A DNA stretch of 64,000 nucleotides from Negativicutes bacterium (GCA_031292035.1 JARLHX010000018.1:1-64000), one strand, 5' to 3'; shown: positions 34,912 to 44,144, counted from the stretch's first letter. Translations and numbers: made by a program. The notes: a model not told the origin generated them from the letters alone.

Positions 34912-35856
34912 ATGCGGGTTACAACCACTATGTTGACTAATAATTTTCTAGCAAGCTTTAACAAGTCGCAGGAGAATTTGAGCAACCTTCAAGAACAGCT
35001 GTCGGACGGTAAGATCGTGCATAAGCCTTCTGACGATCCGGTTCGGGCTTTTCGCAGTTTGACCATCAACGACAGTCTGACAATGAATGTGCAGTACAAT
35101 CAAAATGCCTCGGACGGCATCAACTGGATGAGTCAGAGCGACACGGCGTTGCAGAGTTTGGATGGCATCATGCAGAAGGCCAAAGATATCGTCACTCAGG
35201 CGATATCTCCCAATCCCTCTGTAGCTTACAGCGCCCTGTCGGAACAGTTAGACGGGCTGATCAACGAGGCTGTGAGCCTGGGCAACACCCAGATGGGCGA
35301 TAAATATATTTTCGCCGGCCAACAGGACAAAGTCGCCGGCGGACCCTTTGCCCGCACGACCATTAATGGCCAGGACGTTGTGGTTTATAAAGGGGACTAC
35401 AACAAAGTTTCCATGCCGATCCAGCCGGGTGCGCCCAATCCAAATCAGGACAGCGTCAATGTAACCGGTGATCAGATCTTTGGGCCGATGACCACGGTCG
35501 GCGGGCAAGCCACCGCTGGCATTTTTACCGATCTGATTAATATCAAAAAACAACTGGATGCCGCCACCCCGGATCTCAACTACTTGTCTACAACCGGCAT
35601 GACAGACATTGACAAAGACACTGATCGAATCCTGCTGGCCGATACACAGATTGGTACCCGCCAGGCAAGCTATCAGATGGCGGTGAATATGATGGCGACC
35701 CAGAATACTACCATCACCGGGAATCTAACCACAAACGACGACATCGATATCGCCAAGACGACAATTGACTTCAAGAGCCTGCAGAACGTCTACCAGGCGT
35801 CGTTGTCGGTCGGTGCTCAGATTTTGCCTGTGACTCTGGCCAACTTCCTCAAGTAA
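34912..35856 (+). CDS. flgL: FlgL hook-filament junction protein 3
   Basis: 314-aa flagellin-like protein placed between FlgK and the filament. The N-terminal motif MRVTTTMLTNNFL with LQEQLSDGKIVHKPSDDPVRA, and the C-terminal KTTIDFKSLQNVYQASLSVGAQIL region are diagnostic. Middle domain is small. ATG with AGGAGG 9-10 bases upstream; 46 bp after flgK. Confidence 0.94.
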   Translation: MRVTTTMLTNNFLASFNKSQENLSNLQEQLSDGKIVHKPSDDPVRAFRSLTINDSLTMNVQYNQNASDGINWMSQSDTALQSLDGIMQKAKDIVTQAISPNPSVAYSALSEQLDGLINEAVSLGNTQMGDKYIFAGQQDKVAGGPFARTTINGQDVVVYKGDYNKVSMPIQPGAPNPNQDSVNVTGDQIFGPMTTVGGQATAGIFTDLINIKKQLDAATPDLNYLSTTGMTDIDKDTDRILLADTQIGTRQASYQMAVNMMATQNTTITGNLTTNDDIDIAKTTIDFKSLQNVYQASLSVGAQILPVTLANFLK

Positions 35857-35871
35857 GGGGGTAGTTACAGG

Positions 35872-36174
35872 ATGAGAATGGGCATGCTTTTAATTGACCA
35901 AACTCCCTGCCGCGCGTCCTATGGCCTGAAAACGCAGGCTCAGTTTTTGGCGGATACCAGCGATCAGGGTAAGCAGACAGTGCTGGACAATATCAGCCGT
36001 ATCGCAACGGATGGGGACCGCCTGTCCCAAATCCAAAATTCAGGTAATACCTTTCCGGAAATGGCTTACGAGGCGAGTTTTACGCCGGCTCCGGATATTT
36101 ATCTCGCATATATCGCCCGACCGGATTTTCAATATATTCCTCCGACAGGTAGTAATGTGGATACAAGCGCCTGA
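35872..36174 (+). CDS. DUF6470 family protein (YviE-like, short)
   Basis: 100-aa protein located between flgL and fliW, the place of B. subtilis yviE. Typical residues are IDQTPCRASYGLKTQ near the N-terminus and the tyrosine-rich end. At 100 aa it is about half of YviE, lacking the second half of the domain. Function unknown; its fixed position suggests a role in flagellar assembly or regulation. ATG has GGGGG about 9 bases upstream. Confidence 0.75.
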   Translation: MRMGMLLIDQTPCRASYGLKTQAQFLADTSDQGKQTVLDNISRIATDGDRLSQIQNSGNTFPEMAYEASFTPAPDIYLAYIARPDFQYIPPTGSNVDTSA

Positions 36175-36197
36175 TAAAATAAAGAAGAGGTGTCGCT

Positions 36198-36656
36198 ATG
36201 GTCGTCGAATCGGTGGCTTTTGGCCAGATTGAAGTGTCCGACGAAAAAATTCTGCGCTTTGACGATGGTCTTCCTGGGTTTCCTGACGAAAAAACCTTCG
36301 CTTTCTTGCCTTATGGGCCGGACAGCCCGTTTGCTTTTCTCCAGTCGACTACCAGTCCGTTTCTCATTTTCTTGGTTGTGGACCCGTTCACCATTTTCAA
36401 GGATTACCAGGTGGATCTCAGTGACGATTTAGCCCGGGAAATGGAGTTGTCGGAAGGCTCTCCACCATTTGTTTTCAATATCGTAACTATTAAAGATAAA
36501 CTGGAAGACATGACAGCCAATCTGCTGGCGCCGGTGGTGGTCAATTGGAACAACCGCGAGGGCATGCAGGTGGTGCTGGAAAAGTCGCCATATACTACCT
36601 CTCACCGCCTCTTTCCTAAGGGTTTCCCTGCGCAAGCGGGCGGGGGGGGCAAATAG
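36198..36656 (+). CDS. fliW: FliW flagellar assembly factor
   Basis: 152-aa allosteric antagonist of CsrA. When flagellin is exported, free FliW binds CsrA and lifts repression of flagellin translation; when flagellin builds up it binds FliW instead. The start FGQIEVSDEKILRFDDGLPGF and the end motif (NNREGMQVVLE) are typical. RBS AGAGGTG. It is followed by csrA only 2 bases on, the usual partner arrangement. Confidence 0.94.
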   Translation: MVVESVAFGQIEVSDEKILRFDDGLPGFPDEKTFAFLPYGPDSPFAFLQSTTSPFLIFLVVDPFTIFKDYQVDLSDDLAREMELSEGSPPFVFNIVTIKDKLEDMTANLLAPVVVNWNNREGMQVVLEKSPYTTSHRLFPKGFPAQAGGGGK

Positions 36657-36658
36657 GT

Positions 36659-36892
36659 ATGCTGGTATTGTCGCGTAAAGCCGGGGAAAAAATTTTTATC
36701 GGCGACAAGATTGTATTGACGATTATTGAAACCAGGGGAGACAATATTAGGGTGGCCATTGACGCTCCGAAAGACATCAAGATCTACCGGGGCGAGATCT
36801 ATGAGGCGATCGCGGCCGAAAACAAGGAAGCCGCCACGCCAGCCAAGACATCGGTATTCGATTCGTTGAAAAACATCTATAAAGGGCAATAG
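36659..36892 (+). CDS. csrA: CsrA RNA-binding translational regulator
   Basis: 77-aa protein starting MLVLSRKAGEKIFIGDKIVLTI with the RGEIYEAI region that includes the RNA-binding arginine. It binds GGA motifs in hairpin loops and blocks ribosome binding. The expected targets are the two flagellin leaders in this window; the hag2 leader has a canonical site. The C-terminal extension after residue 55 is lysine/alanine-rich and a little longer than in E. coli. An intrinsic terminator follows. Confidence 0.95.
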   Translation: MLVLSRKAGEKIFIGDKIVLTIIETRGDNIRVAIDAPKDIKIYRGEIYEAIAAENKEAATPAKTSVFDSLKNIYKGQ

Positions 36893-36900
36893 TAGATTGA

Positions 36901-36936
36901 AGATTGTTAGGAGTATAGCGCTAACAATCTTTTTTA
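36901..36936 (+). terminator. Intrinsic terminator of flgM-csrA operon
   Basis: 10-bp perfect stem AGATTGTTAG (36901-36910) with CTAACAATCT (36921-36930), then TTTTTTAT. Confidence 0.92.
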
Positions 36937-37302
36937 TAATGCTTTTAGACAACCAGACGCTATGACGGCAAAATAATGAAAAACGTAAAAGAAGCTGCCA
37001 ATTTCTTAGTGGGATAGCCCGTAATCAATGCAGAAGATAGTATCACGCATCTGATGATCATATAGACCAGCTATGCACGGTTAAGCCCACTAATGATTGA
37101 TTGCAACGAATATGAGACATCATCGTGTCAATGCTGTTCTACAAAACGGATTTGTTCCAGAAACAGACTATACGCCTCTGCCTGGATGAAGAAACACGGA
37201 CATTGTTATACTAGGTTCAAATGCAAGTCGACCCTCGCAAGCGAGAGCCTTGCAAACGTTGGGAAAAATGGAAATAAAAATGTGTAGACAAATAGTTTTT
37301 GA

Positions 37303-37336
37303 ACCCTCGTGTAGAACCAATACATGAGGGTATTTT
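37303..37336 (+). terminator. Terminator-like hairpin
   Basis: 11-nt arms ACCCTCGTGTA (37303-37313) and TACATGAGGGT (37321-37331) pair with one mismatch, then ATTTTAAT. It could also be an end of the IS remnant that follows. Confidence 0.55.
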
Positions 37337-37387
37337 AATATATTTGGGAGTAAAGCAGCTATACTCAGAGGGAGCAGGCAAACAGAA

Positions 37388-37534
37388 ATGTCCTTTCACG
37401 CAGAATTGTATAGGTTGATCCCCGAAGATCATCTATTGCGAAAGATTAATCAGATAGTAGATTTTAGCTTAGTTTTTGAACTGGTGCTAAATTCATCTGC
37501 CGATACTATGGCCGACCGGCTACAATTTGTCTGA
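37388..37534 (+). pseudogene. N-terminal fragment of an IS1182/IS4-type transposase
   Basis: 49 codons from ATG to a premature stop encode a peptide with LYRLIPEDHLLRKINQIVDF, the hallmark start of IS1182-family transposases, then collapse into unrelated sequence. Only about a tenth of the usual 450-550 residues remain and no catalytic DDE residues are present. Confidence 0.75.
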
Positions 37535-37584
37535 TGAGCGGGTTATTCAAGAGGCACAGGTAAATTTATCGCCACCATAGTTGA

Positions 37585-37628
37585 AAACCTCCATCGCCAA
37601 GTTCTATTTAACCTGACAGTGGAGGTTT
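37585..37628 (-). terminator. Possible terminator of the minus-strand nonulosonate operon
   Basis: 9-bp stem AAACCTCCA (37585-37593) with TGGAGGTTT (37620-37628), 26-nt loop, about 120 bp after the stop of the last minus-strand gene. The T run on that strand is short. Confidence 0.4.
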
Positions 37629-37744
37629 ACACATTATTTTCCGCACTACCTTTGAGTCCCACTTCTACCGATTTTTACATTTTCTGAGGTGGTAACATGA
37701 ATACTGACTTTTTACCCTACACGACGACGTCTGTCCCAGAAAAA

Positions 37745-39151
37745 TTATTTTGGAGTCGACTCCTGCCAATTTACAGGACGATAGCGCTGCGTTTTAATGA
37801 GATTTTCTTCTTTAAGACCAAGGCCGAAGGCTTCGTTACATTTGCGTAGTCCATCTCGGACATGATTCTCAAATTCTTCGTCAGTCATTGACGTCATATT
37901 GATCCGTAAATCCTGTCGATCACCCATTTTCAAAAGATAATCTTCTTCATCCACAATGTAACCATTCTGAATTGCATAATCATACATTGATGAACCAGGC
38001 TGCGGTAATAGGAAACCGGCTGAGGGATATATTTTATTTTCTATGCAGCAATCAAACGTCTTTCTTATTGTTTCCGGTGTTTCTTCCGGATAACCCAGGA
38101 CCAAACTGGTAAAGACGGCTAGGCCTGCTTTATGGAATAGTTTGGTTTGGGTGGAAAACTGGTCTACGGTTATATGCTTGTTCATAGATCGTAAAATTCT
38201 TTCGTCAGAAGACTCTAACGAAAAGCCAACCCCCAAGCATCCTGCAGCTTTCATTTTTTCAATAATCTCAATGTCTTCTTCCTGATTGAACAAATCGGCC
38301 CGGCAGCAGGCAACCCAACTAAAACGAAGGTCGCTCTCGATGATACATTCCACGAACTCTAAGGTCTGCTTCTTGGAAAAGAACGTCAATTCGTCCCAAA
38401 ACGAAATATAATTTAACGAATATTTTTTTATTAAGCTCTCAATTTCCGCTACCAGCGAAACCGGACTCCGCCACCGATAGGCCACTCCCTTGAAAACGTG
38501 GTAGCAAAAACCGCAATTGGCTACACATCCGCGTGCGGTATTGAGAGGCAATGACCGGATCTCTTCCCTTGGAACAGGCAAAGGTTCGTTCACGTAGTTT
38601 TTTGTACCCTGAATATACTTTTCGACGTCAAAAATATCGAAATCAATGTTCGGTAACTCTGAAATATTTTGTATGACAGGCCGGGGGGGAGTATAAAATA
38701 TTTCACCGTCTTTCTTAAAAGCTATTCCTAAAACCGTATCAAGCGGGATCTTCTTCTCAATCGCCGAAAGCAATTCGGGAACCGTGACGTCCCCTTCTCC
38801 GATCACGGCGATATCCGCCTCTGTTTTCGTCAGCAAAGTCTGAACTATAGACGTGGCGACAGAATTACCGACCACAACGCTGGCATGAGGGTGATATTTT
38901 TTTGTGATATTTGCTAAAAACTTAACTTTTTTATATCCTGTGACAATGCAGCCCATACACACTACATCATAAGACTTGCGACTAATAATATTTTCGATTT
39001 CTTCATCGGAATATCGGTAGGCATCAATATCCAAAAGGTCAAATTCAAATCCCGCCCGTTTCATCGCCGTAGCAACATATCCTAACCCTATAGGAAACAA
39101 GGTCACTGCGGAGTTAGGCCGTAAAGACACGTTAATTAGTAGAATATTCAT
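37745..39151 (-). CDS. B12-binding-domain radical SAM protein
   Basis: 468-aa protein with an N-terminal cobalamin-type Rossmann domain (LINVSLRPNSAVTLFPIGLGYVA at the start, VVVGNSVAT later) and a radical SAM barrel. The cluster motif is CVANCGFC (CxxxCxxC). The ATG has AGGAGG 6 bases upstream. It is the last gene of the nonulosonate operon, after a PIG-L-type deacetylase, and probably methylates or rearranges a sugar. It is distinct from the similar protein at 9092. No substrate can be named. Confidence 0.87.
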   Translation of the reverse strand: MNILLINVSLRPNSAVTLFPIGLGYVATAMKRAGFEFDLLDIDAYRYSDEEIENIISRKSYDVVCMGCIVTGYKKVKFLANITKKYHPHASVVVGNSVATSIVQTLLTKTEADIAVIGEGDVTVPELLSAIEKKIPLDTVLGIAFKKDGEIFYTPPRPVIQNISELPNIDFDIFDVEKYIQGTKNYVNEPLPVPREEIRSLPLNTARGCVANCGFCYHVFKGVAYRWRSPVSLVAEIESLIKKYSLNYISFWDELTFFSKKQTLEFVECIIESDLRFSWVACCRADLFNQEEDIEIIEKMKAAGCLGVGFSLESSDERILRSMNKHITVDQFSTQTKLFHKAGLAVFTSLVLGYPEETPETIRKTFDCCIENKIYPSAGFLLPQPGSSMYDYAIQNGYIVDEEDYLLKMGDRQDLRINMTSMTDEEFENHVRDGLRKCNEAFGLGLKEENLIKTQRYRPVNWQESTPK

Positions 39152-39228
39152 TAGATGCCTCCTGCTATTATATTTATCGTTTTAACCTAATGTATTGTAA
39201 CGGCGCACTATCGGTGAAATAAGCTCCC

Positions 39229-39921
39229 TCAGCTATCAATAAACCGCCCCAATACAAATGCTTCCGCCGCGTTAATCCCCACGGTGGCACCCCGCCAACG
39301 CGCAAGATGCTCTACGGCCTTAAGAGAACGTGCATGCGGCCAGGTGCGCATTTCAAGCTCGTAAATTTCTAGCGCCCTCATTTTTAGGTCTAACGTGCTA
39401 CTGATGTCAGTGAACCAGTTTGGAACAAAAAACGGACCAGATTGAGGAGTCTGCCATTGTGTACTTGAAGCTACCTCGAAGAAGAGCAGCTTTTGAACGC
39501 ACTGGTCAGGCATCGGGCGGCAAGCGGTGACTACAGCCTGATGGGTAATTCGATGATCGATATTGAGGTCGGAGCAGTGATGAGTGTAAACTATATCCGG
39601 TTTGATTCGCTCCATATGATCTTCAATCATTTTAGTGACATCCAACAGATCGATTGAATCCATTCTGTTGTCAGGAAGACCAATTAGTTCAAGTGAGGTT
39701 ACCCCTAATAATTTGTTTGCCTCTTGTGCTGCTCTGGAACGCAGTAACATCTGCGAATCACACAACTCAGAATCTCCCTGCGCATTACGGCTTGTTATGC
39801 CGTCCGCCATTATTATCACATGAACTTCATCCCCAGCCGCGAAATGCTTTGCAATGGTGCCACCACAGCCCAGAATTTCATCATCCGGATGCGCGGCTAC
39901 AATCAATACTTTCCTGGCCAT
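39229..39921 (-). CDS. PIG-L/LmbE-type deacetylase
   Basis: 230-aa zinc-dependent N-deacetylase-like protein. The hallmark AHPDDE motif with GCGGTIA lies right at the N-terminus, and the second zinc-binding segment is YTHHCSDLNIDHR. Such enzymes remove N-acetyl groups from GlcNAc-type sugars. The ATG at 39921 has GGTGAG 4 bases upstream and gives the family start RKVLIVAAHPDDE; a TTG at 39942 is in frame upstream. In this operon it could expose an amino group for the formyl- or methyltransferase, which is inference. Confidence 0.88.
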   Translation of the reverse strand: MARKVLIVAAHPDDEILGCGGTIAKHFAAGDEVHVIIMADGITSRNAQGDSELCDSQMLLRSRAAQEANKLLGVTSLELIGLPDNRMDSIDLLDVTKMIEDHMERIKPDIVYTHHCSDLNIDHRITHQAVVTACRPMPDQCVQKLLFFEVASSTQWQTPQSGPFFVPNWFTDISSTLDLKMRALEIYELEMRTWPHARSLKAVEHLARWRGATVGINAAEAFVLGRFIDS

Positions 39922-39998
39922 TAAACTCACCACCCAAGCCAATATCTATGAAGTAAATACATCCTATCTGACGCCCGGCTTACCTGCCAATCGTAACC

Positions 39999-40670
39999 TT
40001 AACTCCCTGGCTTAGCAACAATAAAGTTCCAACAAGCAAATATATGTCCCTGTTTTGGGATTGCCCGTGTGATCAATTTATGTTCCATTACTTGAATGGA
40101 AAACGTGCGAAACAATTCCTCCAAATGAGACTGATCAGAAAAATGCACGCGCCCTATTCCTACGAACTGCCCTGTGGAAAAATTCTTGCGCGAATGACGA
40201 TCTTCTGCTTCAAGCCCCGCGGAATAATCTGAGTGTTGCATAGAAAACCAGTCGATACCAACAAATTTTCCATCTGGTTTCAGCCTATCCCAAACTAAGC
40301 TAAGCCCCTGCTTAATAGAGTCTGTGTTATTATGAGTTAAGGCGGCCCGATCAACAATCAGATCAAACTGCATATCAAAAGGAAGCGCTTTGGTAAAATC
40401 TCCAATCACAATCTTCTCACTCAAATTTGGATAACGGACATGTAATTGTTCGACAATTGCACTGCTTCCTTCGATCCCATAATAATCGACACCCAACGCA
40501 AGAAAAAAAGGAATATTTGCACCCGCGCCACAGCCAAGCTCCAATACTTTGAAGTCATTGCCTTGAGGCTTGACATAACGCATAACGTAACTTACCAAAT
40601 CGGACCAAGGCCAGATGCTCAGGTGAGTACCACCCTTATAGGACTCATCCCATTCACTTGAAAAGCTCAA
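39999..40670 (-). CDS. Class I SAM-dependent methyltransferase
   Basis: 223 aa with the Rossmann SAM-binding motif I VLELGCGAGANIPFF, motif II acidic GIEGSS, and VIGDFTKALPF. Typical of small-molecule methyltransferases. The TTG at 40670 overlaps the end of the WbqC-like gene by 17 bases and has AGGAGG about 8 bases upstream. It may methylate the nonulosonic or amino sugar made in this operon. A different methylase is encoded at 54954. Confidence 0.85.
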   Translation of the reverse strand: MSFSSEWDESYKGGTHLSIWPWSDLVSYVMRYVKPQGNDFKVLELGCGAGANIPFFLALGVDYYGIEGSSAIVEQLHVRYPNLSEKIVIGDFTKALPFDMQFDLIVDRAALTHNNTDSIKQGLSLVWDRLKPDGKFVGIDWFSMQHSDYSAGLEAEDRHSRKNFSTGQFVGIGRVHFSDQSHLEELFRTFSIQVMEHKLITRAIPKQGHIFACWNFIVAKPGS

Positions 40671-41355
40671 TATTTCTTCCTCCTTGAAAGATCAGACTAT
40701 TTTGTTCTGTATTCATCCAATAATCCACTATACTCAAATTAGGCAAGAACTCTCCCCACAATTGCGGATAAACCGGGTACTGATAATCTTGAAAGGTGAT
40801 TCGAATGTTACTTGCCTGGAATTTATCCTCTTCCAAATAGTCTCGCCCCAAAGCACCGGAACCATATGTAGAAGCGTCAAAGTATTTACACAAATCCAAA
40901 ACAAGATCAGACTTCGTACTCTTGATCGATAAATCACTCATTCGAACTATCTTCGTATCTATATTTAATTCATTGATCCAGAACATCAGTTGATCCCAAA
41001 GCAACTCTGATATATATTGATAATCTTTTCGGTATAAGTCTTCGATTTTTGAATACTTTACTTCAAATTGAGGTGTTTTCTTATAATTTAAGAAAATAGA
41101 AGACAAATGCTTCTTCTTCCAATTATTTGCATAATCAATTTCCATATCAATAATTGTTTTGGACATGTGGCCCTTCATCTTAACAGGGATAGTTAACCAA
41201 AGTGGCCCTTGCCCAGTTTTAATCAGATTTCGATTAACATAACTATTTTTTTCAAATTGAACTTTATCCAAATACACAAAAATATCGCTGCTGGCAATCT
41301 TGTCAAAATACCCAAGCCAAGGTAGATAAGCCGGCTGATGCGCTGTCAAAATCAA
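40654..41355 (-). CDS. WbqC-like family protein
   Basis: 233 aa, starting with the family hallmark TAHQPAYLPWLGYFDKI, then QFEKNSYVNRN. WbqC-type proteins are found in O-antigen and nonulosonate clusters; their reaction is not firmly known (an amide- or amine-linked sugar modification has been suggested). Coupled to the aminotransferase gene by a 4-base overlap. Confidence 0.85.
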   Translation of the reverse strand: MILTAHQPAYLPWLGYFDKIASSDIFVYLDKVQFEKNSYVNRNLIKTGQGPLWLTIPVKMKGHMSKTIIDMEIDYANNWKKKHLSSIFLNYKKTPQFEVKYSKIEDLYRKDYQYISELLWDQLMFWINELNIDTKIVRMSDLSIKSTKSDLVLDLCKYFDASTYGSGALGRDYLEEDKFQASNIRITFQDYQYPVYPQLWGEFLPNLSIVDYWMNTEQNSLIFQGGRNIELFK

Positions 41356-42356
41356 ATCAGTTTCACTTCCCGAATTATTTTTTCCACATCATTCATCTCT
41401 AAAGAAGGGTAAATCGGCAATGACACTGTCTTGTGTGTCCACAAGCATGCTTGTGGATTATATTCAGGTTTACTCAACAGTTCCCAGTCTTCCACCGGGA
41501 CGATGGCCCTTATATTAACCCGTTCCAAAGCAGCAATGACTTCCTCTCCGTGGCTTGATACCATCACAGCCCGATATCGCACTGGATGATGACAGTTAGC
41601 ATCCAGCAGTGTCAATCCTGCCTGTCGGTAACGCTGAAATATTTCCTCGCGTTTAGCCAAGAAAGTGGGAACTTTTTTCAATTGGACTCTGCCAATAGCC
41701 GCCTGTAAATCAGTCATTTGAAAGTTAAACCGCGGAATATGGTCATTTTTTTGATCAAAGTCGCGATAATCGCGGACGATGTCTATCAACGACTTGTCTT
41801 TCGCCACGATCATTCCACCCTGGCCACCGCTAGTCATAAGCTTTGTCGCATAAAACGAAAAAATTCCAATGTCACCATGAAGTCCCACCGGCATATCGTC
41901 AATTCGTGCCCCTAATGCATGAGCACAGTCTTCAATCAATAAGCTTTTTTTGACATGCTTGACATCCACCGGTAACCCAAAAATATGGGGTACAACTGCG
42001 ATGTCTGCATCACTTTCATTCAGGAGATGAATGTCAATGTTCGGCGAATCCGAGCTACTATCAATAATTCTCGTTTCTCCGCCGACCATGGTTACCGCAT
42101 TGCTTAACGCTGAGCAAGAATAGGCGGGAAGAGCGACTTTTTTGCCGGCTGCCCCTAAAGCCCACAGAGAAATAAATAAAGCTGCTGTTCCGCTGGACAC
42201 AGCTACCGCATGTCTGTGTGGCAATCCCATAAAGTCGCAAAACTTATTTTCGAATTTTTCAACTTCACTACCTTGTGCCAGCCAGCCAGAACGTAGGACT
42301 CTCCTCGCTGCTGCCTCTTCTTCAAGGTGAATGGTCGGTCGGTTATGCTGAATCAA
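41352..42356 (-). CDS. DegT/DnrJ/EryC1/StrS-type sugar aminotransferase
   Basis: PLP-dependent aminotransferase, 334 aa. It has the SSGTAALFISLWALGA phosphate-binding region, the conserved aspartate in LLIEDCAHALGA and the PLP lysine in FSFYATKLMTSGGQGG. It differs from the PseC-type enzyme at 46018 in length and N-terminus. TTG start with GAGGTG 6 bases before it. It suggests that a second amino sugar is made or used by this operon. Confidence 0.88.
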   Translation of the reverse strand: MIQHNRPTIHLEEEAAARRVLRSGWLAQGSEVEKFENKFCDFMGLPHRHAVAVSSGTAALFISLWALGAAGKKVALPAYSCSALSNAVTMVGGETRIIDSSSDSPNIDIHLLNESDADIAVVPHIFGLPVDVKHVKKSLLIEDCAHALGARIDDMPVGLHGDIGIFSFYATKLMTSGGQGGMIVAKDKSLIDIVRDYRDFDQKNDHIPRFNFQMTDLQAAIGRVQLKKVPTFLAKREEIFQRYRQAGLTLLDANCHHPVRYRAVMVSSHGEEVIAALERVNIRAIVPVEDWELLSKPEYNPQACLWTHKTVSLPIYPSLEMNDVEKIIREVKLI

Positions 42357-42425
42357 TCACTTCACCTCAACAGTCCTCAAAAAACTTTCTTGCATGGTGC
42401 TCAGGCTGCATACTTTATCAGTTGC

Positions 42426-43097
42426 TCAATCAAAAAAAACAAATTCCAAATCATTAGGAAAATCGGGAACTATTTCAGGTTCCACATGGATATGGTATTT
42501 GTAGCCTTTATACAAAAAATATGCTGGGTGCTCCTTCTCGCATCCGCGCAAGTGATTGACTATATCAGCCAGACGACTATCAAGCGCTATTTCATTGTCT
42601 TCCAGCTTTCTTCTGGGATAATAGGACTCATCCCCCATTTGTTTGACACCTTGAAAATTACGGTTTGTGAAATGGAGAAATATCTCTCGTACCATCATAA
42701 TACATATTTCGTTATCCCACTCACGAATTTTGAGAGCGGTGTAGTTGCTTTGCATTTTATAACGAGCTTGAATAATCATATCTCCTGAGTCAACGTCTTT
42801 AGAAGCTAATATTCCAGAGATAACGTACTCCTCGTTACCGTCTGCCAAAGCATGATAAATCGGAGCCCAGCCCTTCCCTTTAGGTAAATCTGAACTATGA
42901 AAAACGACCACATTCTTGGCATCATCCAAATCGTTAAGTATTTTTCGATAGTTCCATAAGACCACCAGATCATAATTTTCGTAAGCTGGGGGCAGCGATT
43001 CTCCTACCGACACCAAAAACCCGTCAAGATTTTGTTTGATATAGCATCCAATATCAAATTCTTCTAGTCGATTAACTAAAAAGAATATCTGCTTCAT
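42426..43097 (-). CDS. Formyltransferase-fold protein (GART-type)
   Basis: 223-aa protein with the formyltetrahydrofolate-dependent transferase core. FHSSDLPKGKGWAPIYHAL matches the catalytic H-x-S-D-L-P-G/K-R/G pattern, with the usual aspartate DSGDMI later. The asparagine that normally precedes the histidine appears displaced (KNVVVFHSS), so the catalytic triad should be checked. It overlaps the NeuB-like gene by ATGA. A sugar N-formyltransferase here could replace the missing PseH acetyltransferase, which is inference. Confidence 0.8.
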   Translation of the reverse strand: MKQIFFLVNRLEEFDIGCYIKQNLDGFLVSVGESLPPAYENYDLVVLWNYRKILNDLDDAKNVVVFHSSDLPKGKGWAPIYHALADGNEEYVISGILASKDVDSGDMIIQARYKMQSNYTALKIREWDNEICIMMVREIFLHFTNRNFQGVKQMGDESYYPRRKLEDNEIALDSRLADIVNHLRGCEKEHPAYFLYKGYKYHIHVEPEIVPDFPNDLEFVFFD

Positions 43098-44140
43098 AAC
43101 TCAATTGCCTCTCCAGACCGATAACTTTTATGTGCCTTCTGCCCCAATAACAATTTGAGTATTGCAGGTGACATGCCCTTTCCGCCTTTCACGCGAAGCA
43201 AGGTCAGATTATCCTCAGTATAAATATCTCCGTTCTTAATCTCCTGGCGAGCAACAATGACCCGTTGAAATTCTTTCTTATTGCTTCTTTCTGTGGGCGT
43301 AGGGCGAACAATGCCATCTCCCAACATTAAATAACCGTCTCGCAAAAAATCAACCCAAGTGGTCAACTCGTCTGGGTCGGCAGAAAACCAATGGTCCGGT
43401 CCAGACATGTTGTGATCCAAGGTAAAATGCTTTTCGAACACAGAGGCACCAAGGGCCAATGCCATGACGGACGCCAAAGGGCCTTGCGTATGATCAGAAA
43501 AGCCAACTGAAATCATTGGAAAGGCTCCAATAAGCGAAGTCAATTTCCGCAGATTCACATCATCAGGCGGCGTAGGATATTGCGACGTACACAACAGTAG
43601 AATGACAGGGTAGCCATCAAATGCGCCTACTGCCTCTAGACCATTAAAGACTTCTGCAAAATCAGCCATTCCACATGACAATAAGAGCGGTAATCCTGTT
43701 TTTGCATAGTTTTTTAATAAGGGTATGTTCGTAAAATCGTCAGAGCCGACTTTTATCATAGGAATCTCAATTTCTAGCAACAGCGTCAAATCAGAAACAT
43801 TTTGGGGGGTTGAAAGAAACATAATTTCTTCTTGATCACATTTACTTTTTATTGACCGCCATTGATCATGCGAAAACTCATATCTTTTGAACATTTCCAG
43901 CATAGACTCTGTTATTTCAATTCCTTGCGACTTATAGGTGTATGTCTGGGCAGGGTCACTTATAAATTCTTCTGCTTTGAATGTTTGGAATTTAATCGCA
44001 TCGGCACCCGACCGCTTGGCAACCCTTATCATTTCAAACGCAATATCTAAATTCCCATTATGGTTTATACCAGCTTCGGCAATCACAAACGGCGGACAAT
44101 CACGTCCTATTTTTTTGTTCACAATTTGAATGCAAGCCAT
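43094..44140 (-). CDS. Nonulosonic acid synthase (NeuB/PseI-like)
   Basis: Condenses phosphoenolpyruvate with a six-carbon amino sugar to make a nine-carbon acid. It starts FVIAEAGINHNGNLDIAF, with GADAIKFQTFKAE and the conserved FEKHFTLDHNMSGPDHWFS in the TIM barrel, then a C-terminal antifreeze-like SAF domain (about residue 290 on). The N-terminal motif is closer to NeuB/LegI types than to Campylobacter PseI. The ATG at 44140 lies 4 bases after the PseG stop; the upstream extension is inside that gene. 348 aa. Confidence 0.9.
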   Translation of the reverse strand: MACIQIVNKKIGRDCPPFVIAEAGINHNGNLDIAFEMIRVAKRSGADAIKFQTFKAEEFISDPAQTYTYKSQGIEITESMLEMFKRYEFSHDQWRSIKSKCDQEEIMFLSTPQNVSDLTLLLEIEIPMIKVGSDDFTNIPLLKNYAKTGLPLLLSCGMADFAEVFNGLEAVGAFDGYPVILLLCTSQYPTPPDDVNLRKLTSLIGAFPMISVGFSDHTQGPLASVMALALGASVFEKHFTLDHNMSGPDHWFSADPDELTTWVDFLRDGYLMLGDGIVRPTPTERSNKKEFQRVIVARQEIKNGDIYTEDNLTLLRVKGGKGMSPAILKLLLGQKAHKSYRSGEAIEL

Positions 44141-44144
44141 TTTT

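Larger units (their letters stand above)
36937..37744. other. 808-bp region of decayed sequence between flagellar and nonulosonate blocks
   Basis: No intact gene. The stretch 36975-37290 reads like broken coding DNA with internal stops; a 64-codon frame at 37093 with many cysteines lacks a ribosome binding site and I do not believe it. A transposase fragment lies at 37388-37534, and two terminator-like hairpins at 37303 and 37585. Confidence 0.6.

Noticed and set aside
37093..37287. 64-codon cysteine-rich frame
   Set aside because: No ribosome binding site, in decayed DNA with stops just upstream; composition is not convincing.
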